Part shown: in pieces, positions 43,731-53,886 of the stretch
Numbering within the stretch: position 1 is the first letter of the stretch
Layout: every line of letters begins with the position of its first letter
Assembly (NCBI GenBank): GCA_028715885.1
Contig: JAQUQX010000001.1
Span: forward strand, 1-64,000
Source of the DNA: Candidatus Methanoperedens sp.
GTDB taxonomy: Archaea > Halobacteriota > Methanosarcinia > Methanosarcinales > Methanoperedenaceae
Reading direction: 5' to 3'
DNA: 64,000 nt
Translations under genes and position numbers: made by a program
The notes under the pieces: generated by a model
What the model saw: the letters and a program-made list of their open reading frames with translations, nothing else
What the model was told of the DNA's origin: nothing
Databases searched by the model: none

Positions 43731-44650
43731 TTGTCATGGACTTCTGGCTCCAGGTTTTGCTTCTTGCCGTGCTGCTGGATATTTTACTTGGGGAGCCTCC
43801 TGCTTTTCTTCATCCTGTGGTCTGGATGGGAAAACTGGTTAACCTGTTTGTAGTCCGCGCGCCGCTTCGCCAAAGGAAGATATACGGCATGTTCATGGTG
43901 ATTTTCTGCGTCAGCGTTGCGGTAGTTACAGGTCTGGCGGTAATCTCTTCGGGCAAAGGTATTCCGGGTTTAATCCTCGCTGCATTTTTCTTGAAATCCA
44001 CATTTTCCATACGCATGTTGCTGGTGTCGGCTCTCGGGATAAATAAAGACCTTGATGCTGGTAGGATCGAAAAGGTAAGGAGCGGGCTGAAAACTTTTGT
44101 GGGCAGGGATACATCGGCGTTAAACGAATCCCAATCCGCTTCAGCCGTTATAGAATCGGTGGCTGAAAGCTTTGTTGATGGCATCCTTTCACCGTTATTT
44201 TATTTTGTCATATTCGGTATTCCCGGCGCCCTTGCGTACCGCATGATTAATACACTTGATTCAATGGTGGGTTACAGGAAAAAACCTTTTATTGAGCTTG
44301 GCTATGCTGCGGCAAAACTGGACGACATTGCCAACTTTGCGCCTGCACGTTTGTCGCCTGTGTTTATTTTTATAGCTTCAGTTTTTTTTGGGAAACCCCT
44401 GGATTCTATCAAAACCTGTCTTGGCGACCATGATAAGACCGCATCGCCCAATTCCGGGTGGTCGATGGCTGCTGTTTCCGGGGCTTTGCAGGTGAGGCTT
44501 GAAAAAGTTGGTTTTCATGTGCTGGGGGGGCAATACGATGAACCGCAGCCTTTCCAGATTAAAAAAGCTGTTAAAATAGTGGGTTTCTCGGCGTTTCTGG
44601 TGATCACCGCAATTTACTTGATAGGGAAAGTGCCCTTTGTTCGATTTTGA
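43727..44650 (+). CDS. cbiB: Adenosylcobinamide-phosphate synthase CbiB
   Basis: CbiB attaches aminopropanol phosphate to adenosylcobyric acid. It is a membrane protein with motifs LLDILLGEPPAFLHPVVWMGKLV, GRDTSALNESQSASAVIESVAESFVDGILSPLFYF and MINTLDSMVGYR. The start overlaps the cobD stop; ATG 43736 is the likely first codon and GTG 43727 a possible one. It is directly downstream of the gene for its co-substrate, so cobD-cbiB is a cobamide operon. Confidence 0.94.
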   Translation: MIVMDFWLQVLLLAVLLDILLGEPPAFLHPVVWMGKLVNLFVVRAPLRQRKIYGMFMVIFCVSVAVVTGLAVISSGKGIPGLILAAFFLKSTFSIRMLLVSALGINKDLDAGRIEKVRSGLKTFVGRDTSALNESQSASAVIESVAESFVDGILSPLFYFVIFGIPGALAYRMINTLDSMVGYRKKPFIELGYAAAKLDDIANFAPARLSPVFIFIASVFFGKPLDSIKTCLGDHDKTASPNSGWSMAAVSGALQVRLEKVGFHVLGGQYDEPQPFQIKKAVKIVGFSAFLVITAIYLIGKVPFVRF

Positions 44651-44837
44651 GATTACAAACCACAGATATAAACGTATTATTAACCTGACTTAGACAATAT
44701 ATAAACAAAAAGGAGGGTTACGGATTATCATATTCATCAAATAGCCGGGGATATATTTTTATCTAAAGAATACAATTAGAACCCGAATAATACATATACT
44801 TAAAACATCACATAAAACATCTGAGGGGATTTAAACA

Positions 44838-47060
44838 ATGGACGAAAAGGATAAAAAACAGCTCACGGTTGCAAAGGCATACCCGAACGATTCGGGACGA
44901 GGAATAGCGCGTCTTGATCCGCATATATTGATGGTCTTACAGCTTGTACCCGGAGATATCATTGAAATCGAAGGGAAGAAGAGCACATCAGCCAAGGTAT
45001 GGCGTGCAGATCGCAATGACTGGGAACAGAATATAATACGCATTGACGGTTTTATAAGGCAAAACGCGGGTGTTGGTATCGGGGATACCATAAAGATAAG
45101 GAAAGCGGAAGTTAAAGCGGCGGAAAAGGTAGTGCTTGCGCCACCGGAAGGTACATCCATCCAGTTCGGGGGGGACGCTGCTGAAATGGTAAAACGCCAG
45201 ATAATGAAACGTCCCATCAGCAAAGGGGATATTATTCCTGTAATGAGCACCATGGCTCACCCCTTCCTCGGGCGCGTGGTAACAGGGCAGGCGATACCTC
45301 TTATATCAATAGAAGCGGAACCTGATGGCATTATATTAATCACAGATAATACAGAAATCGAACTCAGGGAGAAACCTGTGGTACTGGAAGTCACAGGGAC
45401 CGGGATAACCTACGAAGACATAGGAGGCTTGAATGATGAAATCCAGCGCCTGCGTGAGATGATAGAACTCCCCATGAAACACCCTGAAGTGTTTGAGCGA
45501 TTGGGCATCGAGCCGCCTAAAGGCGTTTTGATGTACGGTCCTCCCGGAACAGGGAAAACATTGATAGCCAGGGCGGTTGCAAATGAATCCGGGGCTAATT
45601 TCTTTTCCATAGCCGGTCCTGAGATAATGAGCAAGTATTACGGCGAGAGCGAGCAGCGGCTTCGCGAGATATTCGAGCAGGCAAACAAGGAAGCCCCATC
45701 CATTATTTTCATAGATGAACTGGACTCCATCGCCCCGAAAAGGGAAGAAGTGACTGGCGAGGTGGAACGGCGCGTTGTAGCGCAGCTTCTTACAATGATG
45801 GACGGGCTTGAGGAGAGGGGACAGGTTGTGGTGATAGGCGCCACGAACCGCATCGATGCGATAGACCCTGCTCTGCGGCGCCCCGGCAGGTTTGACCGTG
45901 AAATAGAAATCGGAGTCCCTGACAGGTTAGAAAGAATTGAGATTTTCCAGATTCATACTCGCGGCATGCCGCTTTCCGATGATGTTAAGCTTGAATATAT
46001 TTCAGACAGGACGCACGGGTTTGTGGGAGCGGACATATCCGCACTCGCAAAAGAAGCAGCCATGAAAGCGCTTCGCAGGTATCTCCCGCAGGTAAAACTG
46101 GAGGAAGCAGTCCCGCGCGAGATTCTTGAGAGCATGCGCGTCACAGGTGACGATTTTGAAGAAGCGCTCAAAGAGGTTGAGCCATCCGCTATGAGGGAGG
46201 TTATGATTGAGGTTCCCCGGATTATGTGGGATGAAGTAGGCGGGCTTGATGAAGCAAAGCAGGAAATAAAAGAAGCTGTAGAATGGCCTCTTAAGTTCCC
46301 CCAGAAATTTGAAAAAATGAGCATTCGTCCCCCGAAAGGCATACTCCTGTACGGGCCTCCCGGAACCGGGAAAACGTTGCTGGCTAAGGCTGTAGCGACT
46401 GAAAGTTCAGCCAATTTCATAAGCGTGCGCGGTCCGCAGCTTTTGTCCAAATGGGTTGGGGAATCGGAAAAAGCAATTCGTGAGATTTTCAAGAAGGCGC
46501 GCCAGGTATCCCCATCCATAATTTTCCTCGACGAACTTGATGCCATCGCCCCAATCCGGGGTACGGAATTTGGCTCAAAGACATCAGAACGCGTGATTAA
46601 CCAGTTACTCACAGAACTTGACGGGATTGAAGTCTTAAAGAACGTTGTAGTGATTGCAGCGACAAACAGACCCGAGATTATCGACCCCGCTCTCATCCGT
46701 TCAGGCAGGTTCGACAGGTTGGTCTTCGTAGGACCTCCGGCAAGAGCCGGCAGGATTGACATATTGAATATTCACCTGAAGAGTACCCCGCTGTCTGATG
46801 ACGTGAATAAAGAAGAACTGGCTGACCTTACTGATAATTATGTGGGGTCTGATATGGAGTCACTGTGCCGGGAGGCGGTAATGCTGGCTTTGCGGGAAAA
46901 TTTCGATGCAGAGAAAGTGGAAATGAAACACTTCTTGGAAGCCCTGAAAAAAGTCAGACCTGCTCTGGCTGAGGATATGCTGGAATATTATGAGAAACTG
47001 CAGGAGCAATTTAAAGGCGGTGCAAAGCAGGAACAGAAGTCTTATATAGGTTATAGATAA
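44838..47060 (+). CDS. Cdc48/p97-type AAA ATPase
   Basis: This archaeal VAT/Cdc48 unfoldase has 740 residues. The N domain (1-190) has [19 protein letters not shown]1 and D2 each have Walker A GPPGTGKT (about 237 and 507), Walker B ([14 protein letters not shown] and [13 protein letters not shown]) and arginine-finger strings. It probably feeds proteins to the proteasome. GAGGGGAT sits about nine bases upstream of the ATG. A TATA-like ACTTAAAA is near 44798. It is followed by a PRC-barrel gene after 65 bases. Confidence 0.95.
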   Translation: MDEKDKKQLTVAKAYPNDSGRGIARLDPHILMVLQLVPGDIIEIEGKKSTSAKVWRADRNDWEQNIIRIDGFIRQNAGVGIGDTIKIRKAEVKAAEKVVLAPPEGTSIQFGGDAAEMVKRQIMKRPISKGDIIPVMSTMAHPFLGRVVTGQAIPLISIEAEPDGIILITDNTEIELREKPVVLEVTGTGITYEDIGGLNDEIQRLREMIELPMKHPEVFERLGIEPPKGVLMYGPPGTGKTLIARAVANESGANFFSIAGPEIMSKYYGESEQRLREIFEQANKEAPSIIFIDELDSIAPKREEVTGEVERRVVAQLLTMMDGLEERGQVVVIGATNRIDAIDPALRRPGRFDREIEIGVPDRLERIEIFQIHTRGMPLSDDVKLEYISDRTHGFVGADISALAKEAAMKALRRYLPQVKLEEAVPREILESMRVTGDDFEEALKEVEPSAMREVMIEVPRIMWDEVGGLDEAKQEIKEAVEWPLKFPQKFEKMSIRPPKGILLYGPPGTGKTLLAKAVATESSANFISVRGPQLLSKWVGESEKAIREIFKKARQVSPSIIFLDELDAIAPIRGTEFGSKTSERVINQLLTELDGIEVLKNVVVIAATNRPEIIDPALIRSGRFDRLVFVGPPARAGRIDILNIHLKSTPLSDDVNKEELADLTDNYVGSDMESLCREAVMLALRENFDAEKVEMKHFLEALKKVRPALAEDMLEYYEKLQEQFKGGAKQEQKSYIGYR

Positions 47061-47125
47061 AAAAAGCTATAATGAATCCGTTAAAGAAAAGATAGATTAA
47101 TATTGGGTTCATCAAAGGGATTAAT

Positions 47126-47389
47126 ATGGCAAAAATACTCGCAAAAAATTTAGCTAATAAGAGGGTAATGCTTACCGACGGGTCAGAACTTGGAATAGCC
47201 AACAATGTAGTTATGGAGACGGGGAGCGGGGCTTTGATTTATCTGGTAGTGAAACCAACGCCCATGGTTGATACTTCAAAATATAAGACACAGAGCGGCA
47301 TGGTATTGATTCCGTTTGAAGCTGTCAGGGCTGCAAAGGATTATACCATAGTTGATAAAAAACTAATAACCGGCAGCGATTTTGATTAA
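47126..47389 (+). CDS. PRC-barrel protein (CdpB-like)
   Basis: The 87-residue single PRC-barrel protein (residues 3-80) starts MAKILAKNLANKRVMLTDGSELG. AAAGGGA lies upstream. Small PRC-barrel proteins of haloarchaea (CdpB) work with SepF and FtsZ in cell division. This one is encoded 1.4 kb upstream of ftsZ in the same direction, so such a role is plausible but unproven. SepF is not in the window. Confidence 0.85.
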   Translation: MAKILAKNLANKRVMLTDGSELGIANNVVMETGSGALIYLVVKPTPMVDTSKYKTQSGMVLIPFEAVRAAKDYTIVDKKLITGSDFD

Positions 47390-47430
47390 ATTTTTTAATC
47401 ATATTTTAGTATATACCGTATTAGAAGGCA

Positions 47431-48810
47431 GTGGTTTTGAAAGGTGAAACAAAGGTTACCATAGTCTGTTCAACCCTGGACAGGGCAAGCCAGAATATCA
47501 AAAACTGTCTTTTAAACACAAGAAAGTGGCAGCCTGTATATTCAGATAGCGAGTATTCGGTTATTGAATATAAGGATTTCAGGATTGTTGAGATAAGCGG
47601 TTCGCTCATTCACCAGGATGGGCTGGATAAGAAATTAATTGCGTGGGGATTTCCTGCAAGTCTAATCATCTTTGCCTCCAAACACAGAAGCAAAGACGGG
47701 AGGGCAATTCTTACAGTTCATTCAACGGGCAACGCAAATGAAGCGAAATTCGGCGGTAGCCCGAAGAAACTTGCTGCATCGGCGCCGCAGGCTGTACGCT
47801 CGTTGCTGCGCTCCCTCAGGACACTGGCAGAAAATGAGGAGTGTGAAGTTACCCTTGAATGCACGCATCACGGACCAAGCGATATGGATATACCGTCGGT
47901 TTTCATTGAAATCGGTAGTTACGAAGCCCAGTGGCTGGATGAGACCGCGGGCAGGATGGTCGCGAATGCAATATTGCTGTTAAAAGACGAGGATGCGCCT
48001 GTTGCAGTGGGATTCGGGGGCACGCACTACGCCCCGAGACAGACAGAGCTAATTCTTTCCACAGGCATCACTTTCGGGCATATATTTCCTTCTCACGTCC
48101 TTGATGACCTTGATGAGGATCTAATACGCCAGGCATTTGTAAAATCAAGGGCGGATTTCGCTTACTTTGACAGGAAATCCATGAAAGGGGAGCAGCGGGA
48201 AAAATTGCGGAAAATGGTAGAAAGCATGAGATTTGAAGTGCTCAAGGAAAGTGACATAAAGGATATGGACGGGATACCGTGGGAGTTCTGTGCGGCGCTT
48301 CGCAAACGGGTAAAAGAAATCTGTCCCTCGGGAAAGCCCATGATAACAAGCGGCATAAAATGCGAGATTATGTCATGTCAGAAGTGCATATGTCCGAAGG
48401 TAAAAATCGCACGGATAAATCCGGCTCTTTTATCAGAAGCGGAAAAAATCGACAGGAACCGGCTGAAGGAGTTTCTCTCAGACCACAACATAGCGTATAT
48501 AGAATACGAGGATGGCAGGTTTGCCCACGTCATAATCGGACTGGATGACCATTGCGCAAGGCTTGCAGCCGAAGAAGTGACAAACGAATGTGTAGACATC
48601 CTTAAAAAACATTATGATATTAACATGGACAGGGGTACATTGCACATAACGGAAAAAAAGTTCAGCCCACAGCTTGCAAAATCTCTTGGAGTAGATGAAG
48701 GACCACTCTATGGAAGATTGGTCAGGGGCGAGTCTGTAAGTATAAATGGAAAAACTATAAATCCAGAGATGGTATATGAAATAAATAAAAGAGCCATTAA
48801 GTTGAATTAA
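47431..48810 (+). CDS. D-aminoacyl-tRNA deacylase (archaeal DtdA/DTD2)
   Basis: This enzyme removes D-amino acids from tRNA in archaea and plants. The N-terminal part (about 10-270) has the DTD2 motifs HSTGNAN, TLECTHHGPSDMDIPSVFIEIGS and VGFGGTHYAPRQTE. A C-terminal extension (about 270-459) follows, with a Cys motif (CEIMSCQKCICPKV). The start GTG 47431 has AAGG upstream, and TATATA is at 47411. It precedes ftsZ by 18 bases and is probably co-transcribed with it. Confidence 0.9.
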   Translation: MVLKGETKVTIVCSTLDRASQNIKNCLLNTRKWQPVYSDSEYSVIEYKDFRIVEISGSLIHQDGLDKKLIAWGFPASLIIFASKHRSKDGRAILTVHSTGNANEAKFGGSPKKLAASAPQAVRSLLRSLRTLAENEECEVTLECTHHGPSDMDIPSVFIEIGSYEAQWLDETAGRMVANAILLLKDEDAPVAVGFGGTHYAPRQTELILSTGITFGHIFPSHVLDDLDEDLIRQAFVKSRADFAYFDRKSMKGEQREKLRKMVESMRFEVLKESDIKDMDGIPWEFCAALRKRVKEICPSGKPMITSGIKCEIMSCQKCICPKVKIARINPALLSEAEKIDRNRLKEFLSDHNIAYIEYEDGRFAHVIIGLDDHCARLAAEEVTNECVDILKKHYDINMDRGTLHITEKKFSPQLAKSLGVDEGPLYGRLVRGESVSINGKTINPEMVYEINKRAIKLN

Positions 48811-48828
48811 AGATCGAGGAGAAAAAGT

Positions 48829-49920
48829 ATGGAGTCAATAATAAAAGAGGCAATTTCAAGAGCAGGAGAATCTCCAATTCCCGTCATTGGGGAAACGGAT
48901 AAGGAACTTGAGGAAATTTTACAGGAATTAAAAACGAATATTGTTGTGATTGGCTGTGGAGGTTCCGGCTCAAATACCATCCAGAGAATGTGGGAAGAGG
49001 GAATTGTGGGGGCTGAATTGTATGCTGTTAATACCGATGCACAGCATCTTTTGAATATTAAAGTCCCGAGGAAAATCCTTATCGGGCGGAACAGGACGAG
49101 AGGGCTGGGCGCGGGAAGCCTTCCGCAGATAGGTCAGGATGCAGCCCAGGAGTCCAAGCCATCGATAGAGAAAGCGGTGGGAAATGCGGATATGGTTTTT
49201 GTGACATGTGGTCTTGGCGGGGGAACAGGCACGGGCGCAGCGCCAGTTGTATCTGAAATTGCGCGGGATGCAGGCGCACTGACAATCGCGGTAGTAACGC
49301 TTCCATTCTCGGTTGAAGGCGGGATACGCATGGATAATGCAGAGGCTGGACTTGAACGGCTTCGTGATATTGTTGATACGGTCATCGTAATTCCCAATGA
49401 TAAATTGCTTGAAGTGGTTCCGCACCTCCCGTTGCAGGCGGCTTTTAAAGTATGCGATGAAGTTTTAATGCGCTCTGTAAAAGGTATAACCGAACTTATT
49501 ACAAAGCCGGGGCTTGTTAATCTTGACTTTGCCGATGTAAGGGTGATAATGCAAAAGAGCGGCGTGGCTATGATAGGTCTGGGAGAGGCTGAAGGCGAGA
49601 ACAAGGCGGTGGAATCCGTGCAGAAAGCGCTCCGCAGCCCCTTACTGGATGTTGATGTTTCAGGTGCCACAGGTGCCCTTGTTAATGTTGTGGGTGGACC
49701 TGACATGACCATAGCAGAGGCGGAAAGCGTTGTGAATGAACTTTATGCCCGCGTTGATTCCAAGGCGAGGCTGATATGGGGCGCTGCGGTTGAGCCTGAA
49801 CTTGAAAATGTTATAAGGACAATGATAGTGGTAACAGGCGTGAAATCACCGCAGATACTCGGGAAGGATACGAAGGGAAATATCTCCACTGCAAAATACG
49901 GGATTGATTTTGTTAAATAG
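48829..49920 (+). CDS. ftsZ: Cell division protein FtsZ
   Basis: This tubulin homologue forms the division ring. Motifs are [11 protein letters not shown] (about 46-56), the GTPase loop [15 protein letters not shown] (about 124-138) and the T7 loop [11 protein letters not shown]. It is a full-length FtsZ1-type protein of 363 residues with an N-terminal extension. GAGGAG lies about nine bases upstream of the ATG. QueE follows after three bases, and the DtdA gene precedes it. Confidence 0.96.
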   Translation: MESIIKEAISRAGESPIPVIGETDKELEEILQELKTNIVVIGCGGSGSNTIQRMWEEGIVGAELYAVNTDAQHLLNIKVPRKILIGRNRTRGLGAGSLPQIGQDAAQESKPSIEKAVGNADMVFVTCGLGGGTGTGAAPVVSEIARDAGALTIAVVTLPFSVEGGIRMDNAEAGLERLRDIVDTVIVIPNDKLLEVVPHLPLQAAFKVCDEVLMRSVKGITELITKPGLVNLDFADVRVIMQKSGVAMIGLGEAEGENKAVESVQKALRSPLLDVDVSGATGALVNVVGGPDMTIAEAESVVNELYARVDSKARLIWGAAVEPELENVIRTMIVVTGVKSPQILGKDTKGNISTAKYGIDFVK

Positions 49921-49923
49921 TAA

Positions 49924-50652
49924 ATGCCTGCGCATATAAGCGAGATTTTTAATTCAATCCAGGGCGAAGGACCTTACGTAGGCGTGCGCCAGGTCTTTGT
50001 GCGGTTTGAGCAGTGCCAGCTCCACTGTGCCTATTGCGATACCCCGCAAACGCGTAATGTTTCAGGCTCTTACAGGGTCGAAAAAGCGCCGGGAACTGGT
50101 GAGTTCTATTCTCTCAAAAACCCTGTTGGCAGGGATGAGCTTGAAGAAATAATCCGTAAATTATGGTCGCCGTCAACCAGGCATGTAAGCCTGACAGGTG
50201 GGGAACCCCTGATTCATGCGGATTTTATCAAGACGCTTGAACTGGAATATCCTTTATATCTTGAAACCAATGCAGGTTTTCCGGGGAAAGCAAAGGAATT
50301 AAGAGATAAAATTTCGATAGCTTCATGCGATATTAAATTGCCAGAACACGATTCCACAGACCACTATTCTGAATTATTGAAGAACGAGCTTGAGACAATC
50401 TCAATATTCAACGAGACATCAACGACGTTTGTGAAAGTAATCATCCTTCCTGAAACTACCACGCAATCGATAGCTTTTGCCGTTGATGGCGTTGAATCGA
50501 TAGACCCGGCTATTCCTTTTATACTTCAGCCTGTAACTTCAAGTAGAAAAGTATCTACAGAGCGTTTGCTTGAACTGATGGAGCTTGCCGGCAAAAAATT
50601 AAAGGATGTGCGTGTTATACCGCAAATGCACAGGATGATGGGGTTTCTCTAG
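49924..50652 (+). CDS. queE: 7-carboxy-7-deazaguanine synthase QueE
   Basis: This radical SAM enzyme converts 6-carboxytetrahydropterin to 7-carboxy-7-deazaguanine on the archaeosine path. The cluster motif is CQLHCAYCDTP (C-x3-C-x2-C, about 31-38), with the N-terminal ISEIFNSIQGEGP and LTGGEPLIH. It uses the product of queD at 7234. The gene starts three bases after ftsZ. Its last four bases overlap the lipoprotein gene on the other strand. Confidence 0.94.
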   Translation: MPAHISEIFNSIQGEGPYVGVRQVFVRFEQCQLHCAYCDTPQTRNVSGSYRVEKAPGTGEFYSLKNPVGRDELEEIIRKLWSPSTRHVSLTGGEPLIHADFIKTLELEYPLYLETNAGFPGKAKELRDKISIASCDIKLPEHDSTDHYSELLKNELETISIFNETSTTFVKVIILPETTTQSIAFAVDGVESIDPAIPFILQPVTSSRKVSTERLLELMELAGKKLKDVRVIPQMHRMMGFL

Positions 50653-51155
50653 GACTTTGTCGCAGACGCAAGAGCCATCACTGTCTGGGCATCGGCTGTT
50701 GGCGAAGTGGCAAGAATCATGGCTTTTTCTGTCGCCCATATCACGGCATAAGTTGGCTGTTGCTTCCCGTTTATTGTAGTATAATCCGTAATCTGTGTGG
50801 CTTTATGCCCGTTTAGATAAATCTCCAGGAACGGATCGTAATTGTAGTTTTTGTACTGCTGTTTGTATTGGGTAACCAGTGCTTCAGGTTTGTCATTTTC
50901 AATTACCTGGATATAAGCATCTTCTCCTTTATTAGTCCTGTAAACACCTTCAGTAGCATTTATCGAAGGGGTGACAAAATATATGGGTGTGTCATGTGTG
51001 CCCATGTATTTGAAACCCTCCGGTAAATTGGTCGTGGGAATTAAATCAGATTTTGTAGTCGTATTTGTGTTTTCTTTATCTTTATCAAAAATACATCCGG
51101 AAATAAGAACTGCTGTGATAAGCAGTATTAAAGTTAGCGCAGATTTAAATGACAT
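50649..51155 (-). CDS. Secreted lipoprotein of unknown function
   Basis: The 168 residues begin with a signal peptide and lipobox (LLITAVLISGCIFDKD), so the mature protein should be lipid-anchored at Cys21 outside the cell. The soluble part has no recognised domain and one predicted mixed alpha-beta body. GGAG lies upstream of the ATG. It converges on queE with four bases of overlap. Confidence 0.8.
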   Translation of the reverse strand: MSFKSALTLILLITAVLISGCIFDKDKENTNTTTKSDLIPTTNLPEGFKYMGTHDTPIYFVTPSINATEGVYRTNKGEDAYIQVIENDKPEALVTQYKQQYKNYNYDPFLEIYLNGHKATQITDYTTINGKQQPTYAVIWATEKAMILATSPTADAQTVMALASATKS

Positions 51156-51255
51156 TTTATTTTCTCCTTCTGCCCTTTAATACGCGATGAACTTAAAAAA
51201 TGTAACGGTTGGATTTAATCACAAGTTTTAAAATCACATTGGATATACTCTGTTC

Positions 51256-51690
51256 ATGGATTACCGGAAAGGTTCGATTGGACGGGTATTTGCCGTGAGG
51301 ATTGACCACGGCGAGGATGTGATTGCAGGGCTTTCAGGGCTGGCTTTGAAAGAGGGTATAAAATCGGCGTTTTTTATCATGCTGGGAGCGGCGGGTAGCG
51401 CGGAGCTCGTGACTGGACCGAAGGAAAAAGTGGTGCCGCCCACGACAGTATGGTCAAAATTCGATGACGCGCGCGAGATTATAGGCGCAGGTAATATATT
51501 CCGGGAAAACGGCGAGCCGAAGATTCACCTTCGCGGCGCTGCGGGCAGCAGCAGGGGAATGACTATGGGCTGTTTCAGGAAAAAGGCGGAGGCGTTCATG
51601 GTGGTTGAGGTTTTCATAATGGAGATGGATATTGCTGCGGAAAGGGTGTTTGACGAGAAGTTGGGAGCTTCGCCGATAAGGTTTCAATAA
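51256..51690 (+). CDS. PPC/DUF296 domain protein
   Basis: This 144-residue single-domain PPC protein has GRVFAVRIDHGEDVI, HLRGAAGSS and GGCF-like GCFRKKAEAFMVVEVFIME. In plants PPC is fused to AT-hook DNA-binding proteins; archaeal stand-alone forms are thought to oligomerise, and their role is unknown. It is flanked by the lipoprotein and a zinc finger gene with no shared operon evident. Confidence 0.85.
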   Translation: MDYRKGSIGRVFAVRIDHGEDVIAGLSGLALKEGIKSAFFIMLGAAGSAELVTGPKEKVVPPTTVWSKFDDAREIIGAGNIFRENGEPKIHLRGAAGSSRGMTMGCFRKKAEAFMVVEVFIMEMDIAAERVFDEKLGASPIRFQ

Positions 51691-51735
51691 CAATCAGTTA
51701 TTTATAATCACAACCTATTATCCAGATGAGAATCT

Positions 51736-52014
51736 ATGGGAAGCTCACAAGAAACGCAAATGACTCCACAATGCCCTGTTTGTGGAGGGGAATTAAAAAA
51801 GGATAAAATCCGGGAAGAGGTATGGGTAGAGGGCAAGCTGCTGGTCATTGATAACCTGCCGGCAAAAGTGTGTGCGCATTGTGGCGAGTCAATAGTGGAT
51901 TATTCCACCATGAAAAAAATCGAGAACATAATTGAAAAGTTCAAGCATAAAGAGATTGCTGGCACTAAATTTACGGCGTATGAAATAGATGCAAAGGCAG
52001 CAGCGCTTGCGTGA
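51736..52014 (+). CDS. YgiT-type zinc finger protein
   Basis: The 92 residues have two CxxC pairs (QCPVCGGELKK and VCAHCGESIVD) with a short strand between, the YgiT/MqsA N-terminal zinc finger. A helical C terminus follows, without a clear helix-turn-helix. In other genomes it is paired with a small toxin, but only a degenerate 70-base stretch follows here. It is either a solo gene or the remnant of a toxin-antitoxin pair. Confidence 0.78.
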   Translation: MGSSQETQMTPQCPVCGGELKKDKIREEVWVEGKLLVIDNLPAKVCAHCGESIVDYSTMKKIENIIEKFKHKEIAGTKFTAYEIDAKAAALA

Positions 52015-52063
52015 TGCGTTTGAGGCTGCACGGGATTTTGATGTGATTTTCGATAAGCATAGC

Positions 52064-52090
52064 AATTAATCTGCGTTTATCTGCGGTTTT
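52064..52090. repeat. Second TCTGCGTTTATC repeat unit
   Basis: AATTAATCTGCGTTTATCTGCGGTTTT resembles the unit at 9562-9595. It lies between the zinc finger gene and lysA. Both copies are next to toxin-antitoxin-like genes. Confidence 0.5.
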
Positions 52091-52100
52091 CTTCTTTTAT

Positions 52101-53384
52101 CTACACCAGCCAGCTCGGCAGCCTCTGCTTAGCCATCAAATCCCCGACATCCTCGGCGCTCCTTATAACCTCAGCCTCACCGTTTTTCACCAGCACCTCG
52201 GCGCACCTCGGTCTCCCGTTGTACTGGCTGCTCATGCTGAACCCGTACGCGCCTGCATCCAGCAGGGCAATAAGGTCGCCCTTCTCGATGCGCGGCAGCG
52301 CCCTGTCATGAGCCAGAATGTCGCCTGTTTCGCATATCGGTCCAACGATGGTGTATGTTTCCCCGGGAGGCGAAGCTGCCTTGTTCGCCACGACGGCATA
52401 ATGGTAGGAGTCGTACATCGTAGGTCTGATTAAGAGATTAAAACCCGCATCTACGCCCACGAAATTTTTTGCAGCTTTCTTTACCGTATTAACGTGGGCA
52501 AGGAGGATTGTGGTATCGCCGACAATATAGCGCCCCGGCTCAAGAATTAGCTTTGGTGAAATTCCAAGAGCTTTTGTTCTTTCCTCAAATACAGGAAGAA
52601 TCGCATCCGCGTGGTCCTGCGGCTCTGGCGTTTGCGTCCCGTCTTTCTTATAAGGAATCCCAAGCCCTGAGCCCATATCCACGAATTTAAGCTCTATTCC
52701 CAGTGCAGCCACTTTTTCCACAAGGTCCATCATTTTGTGCGTCGCCTCTCGAAAAGGCGCCGTATCAAGAATCTGGGAGCCGATGTGGCAGTGTATCCCG
52801 GTGGGTGAGATTCCGGGCAGCACCGATGCCTCGCGATAAATACTTACAACCTCCTCCGAAGGTATCCCGAACTTGGAAGTGCGCAGTCCCGTTGATATTT
52901 TGGGATGCGTTTTTGTGGAAACGTCAGGGTTCACGCGGAACGCGATTTCCACATCTTTCCCTGCTTTTTGCGCTATTTCAGATAAGGTATGCAGTTCATC
53001 CCTTGAGTCCACGGATACCTTTACGCCAAGCTCTACCGCTTTTTTAAGCTCGAAATCGGTCTTTGAATTGCCGTTGAAAAGGAGCTTCTCATGCGGGATT
53101 CCCGCAAGGAGCGCCATATAAAGCTCGCCGTAGCTGAAAACATCCGCGCCGGCTCCCTCTCTTGCAAGTATTCGGAGGATTGCAAAGCTTCCATTGGCTT
53201 TGGCAGCATAATATATATCCGCCTCAGGGAACGCTTTCCTGTACGCCATGAAATTCTCGACAATGCGGGACTCATTGGTAACGTACAGCGGCGTTCCATA
53301 CCGCTCTGCAAGCACGGTAGTATCAACTTTGCCGATTATAAGATGAGCGTTCCGGATTTCAAGATGGTTTTTTATCGTGAACAT
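52101..53384 (-). CDS. lysA: Diaminopimelate decarboxylase
   Basis: This fold-type III PLP enzyme makes lysine. Motifs are PLP Lys in YYAAKANGSFAILR, HCHIGSQI-like HIGSQILDTAPF, GSGLGIPYK, EPGRYIVG, GPICETGD and GAYGFSMSSQYNGRPR. Length (427) is normal. The start is ATG 53384. It is on the minus strand, divergent from the universal stress protein gene, and its promoter is in the 92-base gap. Confidence 0.95.
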   Translation of the reverse strand: MFTIKNHLEIRNAHLIIGKVDTTVLAERYGTPLYVTNESRIVENFMAYRKAFPEADIYYAAKANGSFAILRILAREGAGADVFSYGELYMALLAGIPHEKLLFNGNSKTDFELKKAVELGVKVSVDSRDELHTLSEIAQKAGKDVEIAFRVNPDVSTKTHPKISTGLRTSKFGIPSEEVVSIYREASVLPGISPTGIHCHIGSQILDTAPFREATHKMMDLVEKVAALGIELKFVDMGSGLGIPYKKDGTQTPEPQDHADAILPVFEERTKALGISPKLILEPGRYIVGDTTILLAHVNTVKKAAKNFVGVDAGFNLLIRPTMYDSYHYAVVANKAASPPGETYTIVGPICETGDILAHDRALPRIEKGDLIALLDAGAYGFSMSSQYNGRPRCAEVLVKNGEAEVIRSAEDVGDLMAKQRLPSWLV

Positions 53385-53476
53385 AAGTGCACAATTAACC
53401 GATATGATATTATAGTTTTCACTTTTTCAAATATCAGACTGTAAGCTTTAATATGTTTAAAGCACAAAATCCATGT

Positions 53477-53875
53477 ATGGCAAAAGTTGAAGTTCTACTT
53501 GCGACCGATGGGTCTGAGTCGGCTAAAAAAGCAGAGATAGCAGCCCTCAAAATCACACAGTCATACAATATTCGGATAGCGGCGCTGTTTGTTGTAAACG
53601 TTCCCTCCGCCACTGACCGGGACGAACTTATAAAATACGGTGAAAAAGTACTGGATGAAGTGGTGGTTGACGGCAAAAAAATGGGGGTGGAGGTGCAGAA
53701 GATATTGAAGCTCGGAAGCCCCGCCGATACTATTTTGAATGTTGCAAAAAGTCTGAAAGTCCACACTATTGTAATCGGGTCTGAAGGCAAAAAAGGATTA
53801 AAAAGAGTGCTTCTGGGAAGCGTGGCTGAGAACGTGGTACGGAATGCGGAATGTACAGTGCTTGTTGCAAGATAG
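53477..53875 (+). CDS. Universal stress protein (UspA family)
   Basis: This 132-residue UspA fold protein begins AKVEVLLATDGSESAKK and ends with the ATP-binding motif GSEGKKGLKRVLLGSVAENVVRNAECTVLVAR. ATG 53477 starts the domain; an ATG at 53453 would add eight residues. It precedes the DUF2111 gene by 11 bases, so the two are likely one unit. Confidence 0.9.
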   Translation: MAKVEVLLATDGSESAKKAEIAALKITQSYNIRIAALFVVNVPSATDRDELIKYGEKVLDEVVVDGKKMGVEVQKILKLGSPADTILNVAKSLKVHTIVIGSEGKKGLKRVLLGSVAENVVRNAECTVLVAR

Positions 53876-53886
53876 AGGGAGATAAT

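Noticed and set aside
52015-52070. Possible toxin partner after the YgiT-type gene
   Set aside because: The bases encode no continuous frame of useful length; at most a decayed remnant.
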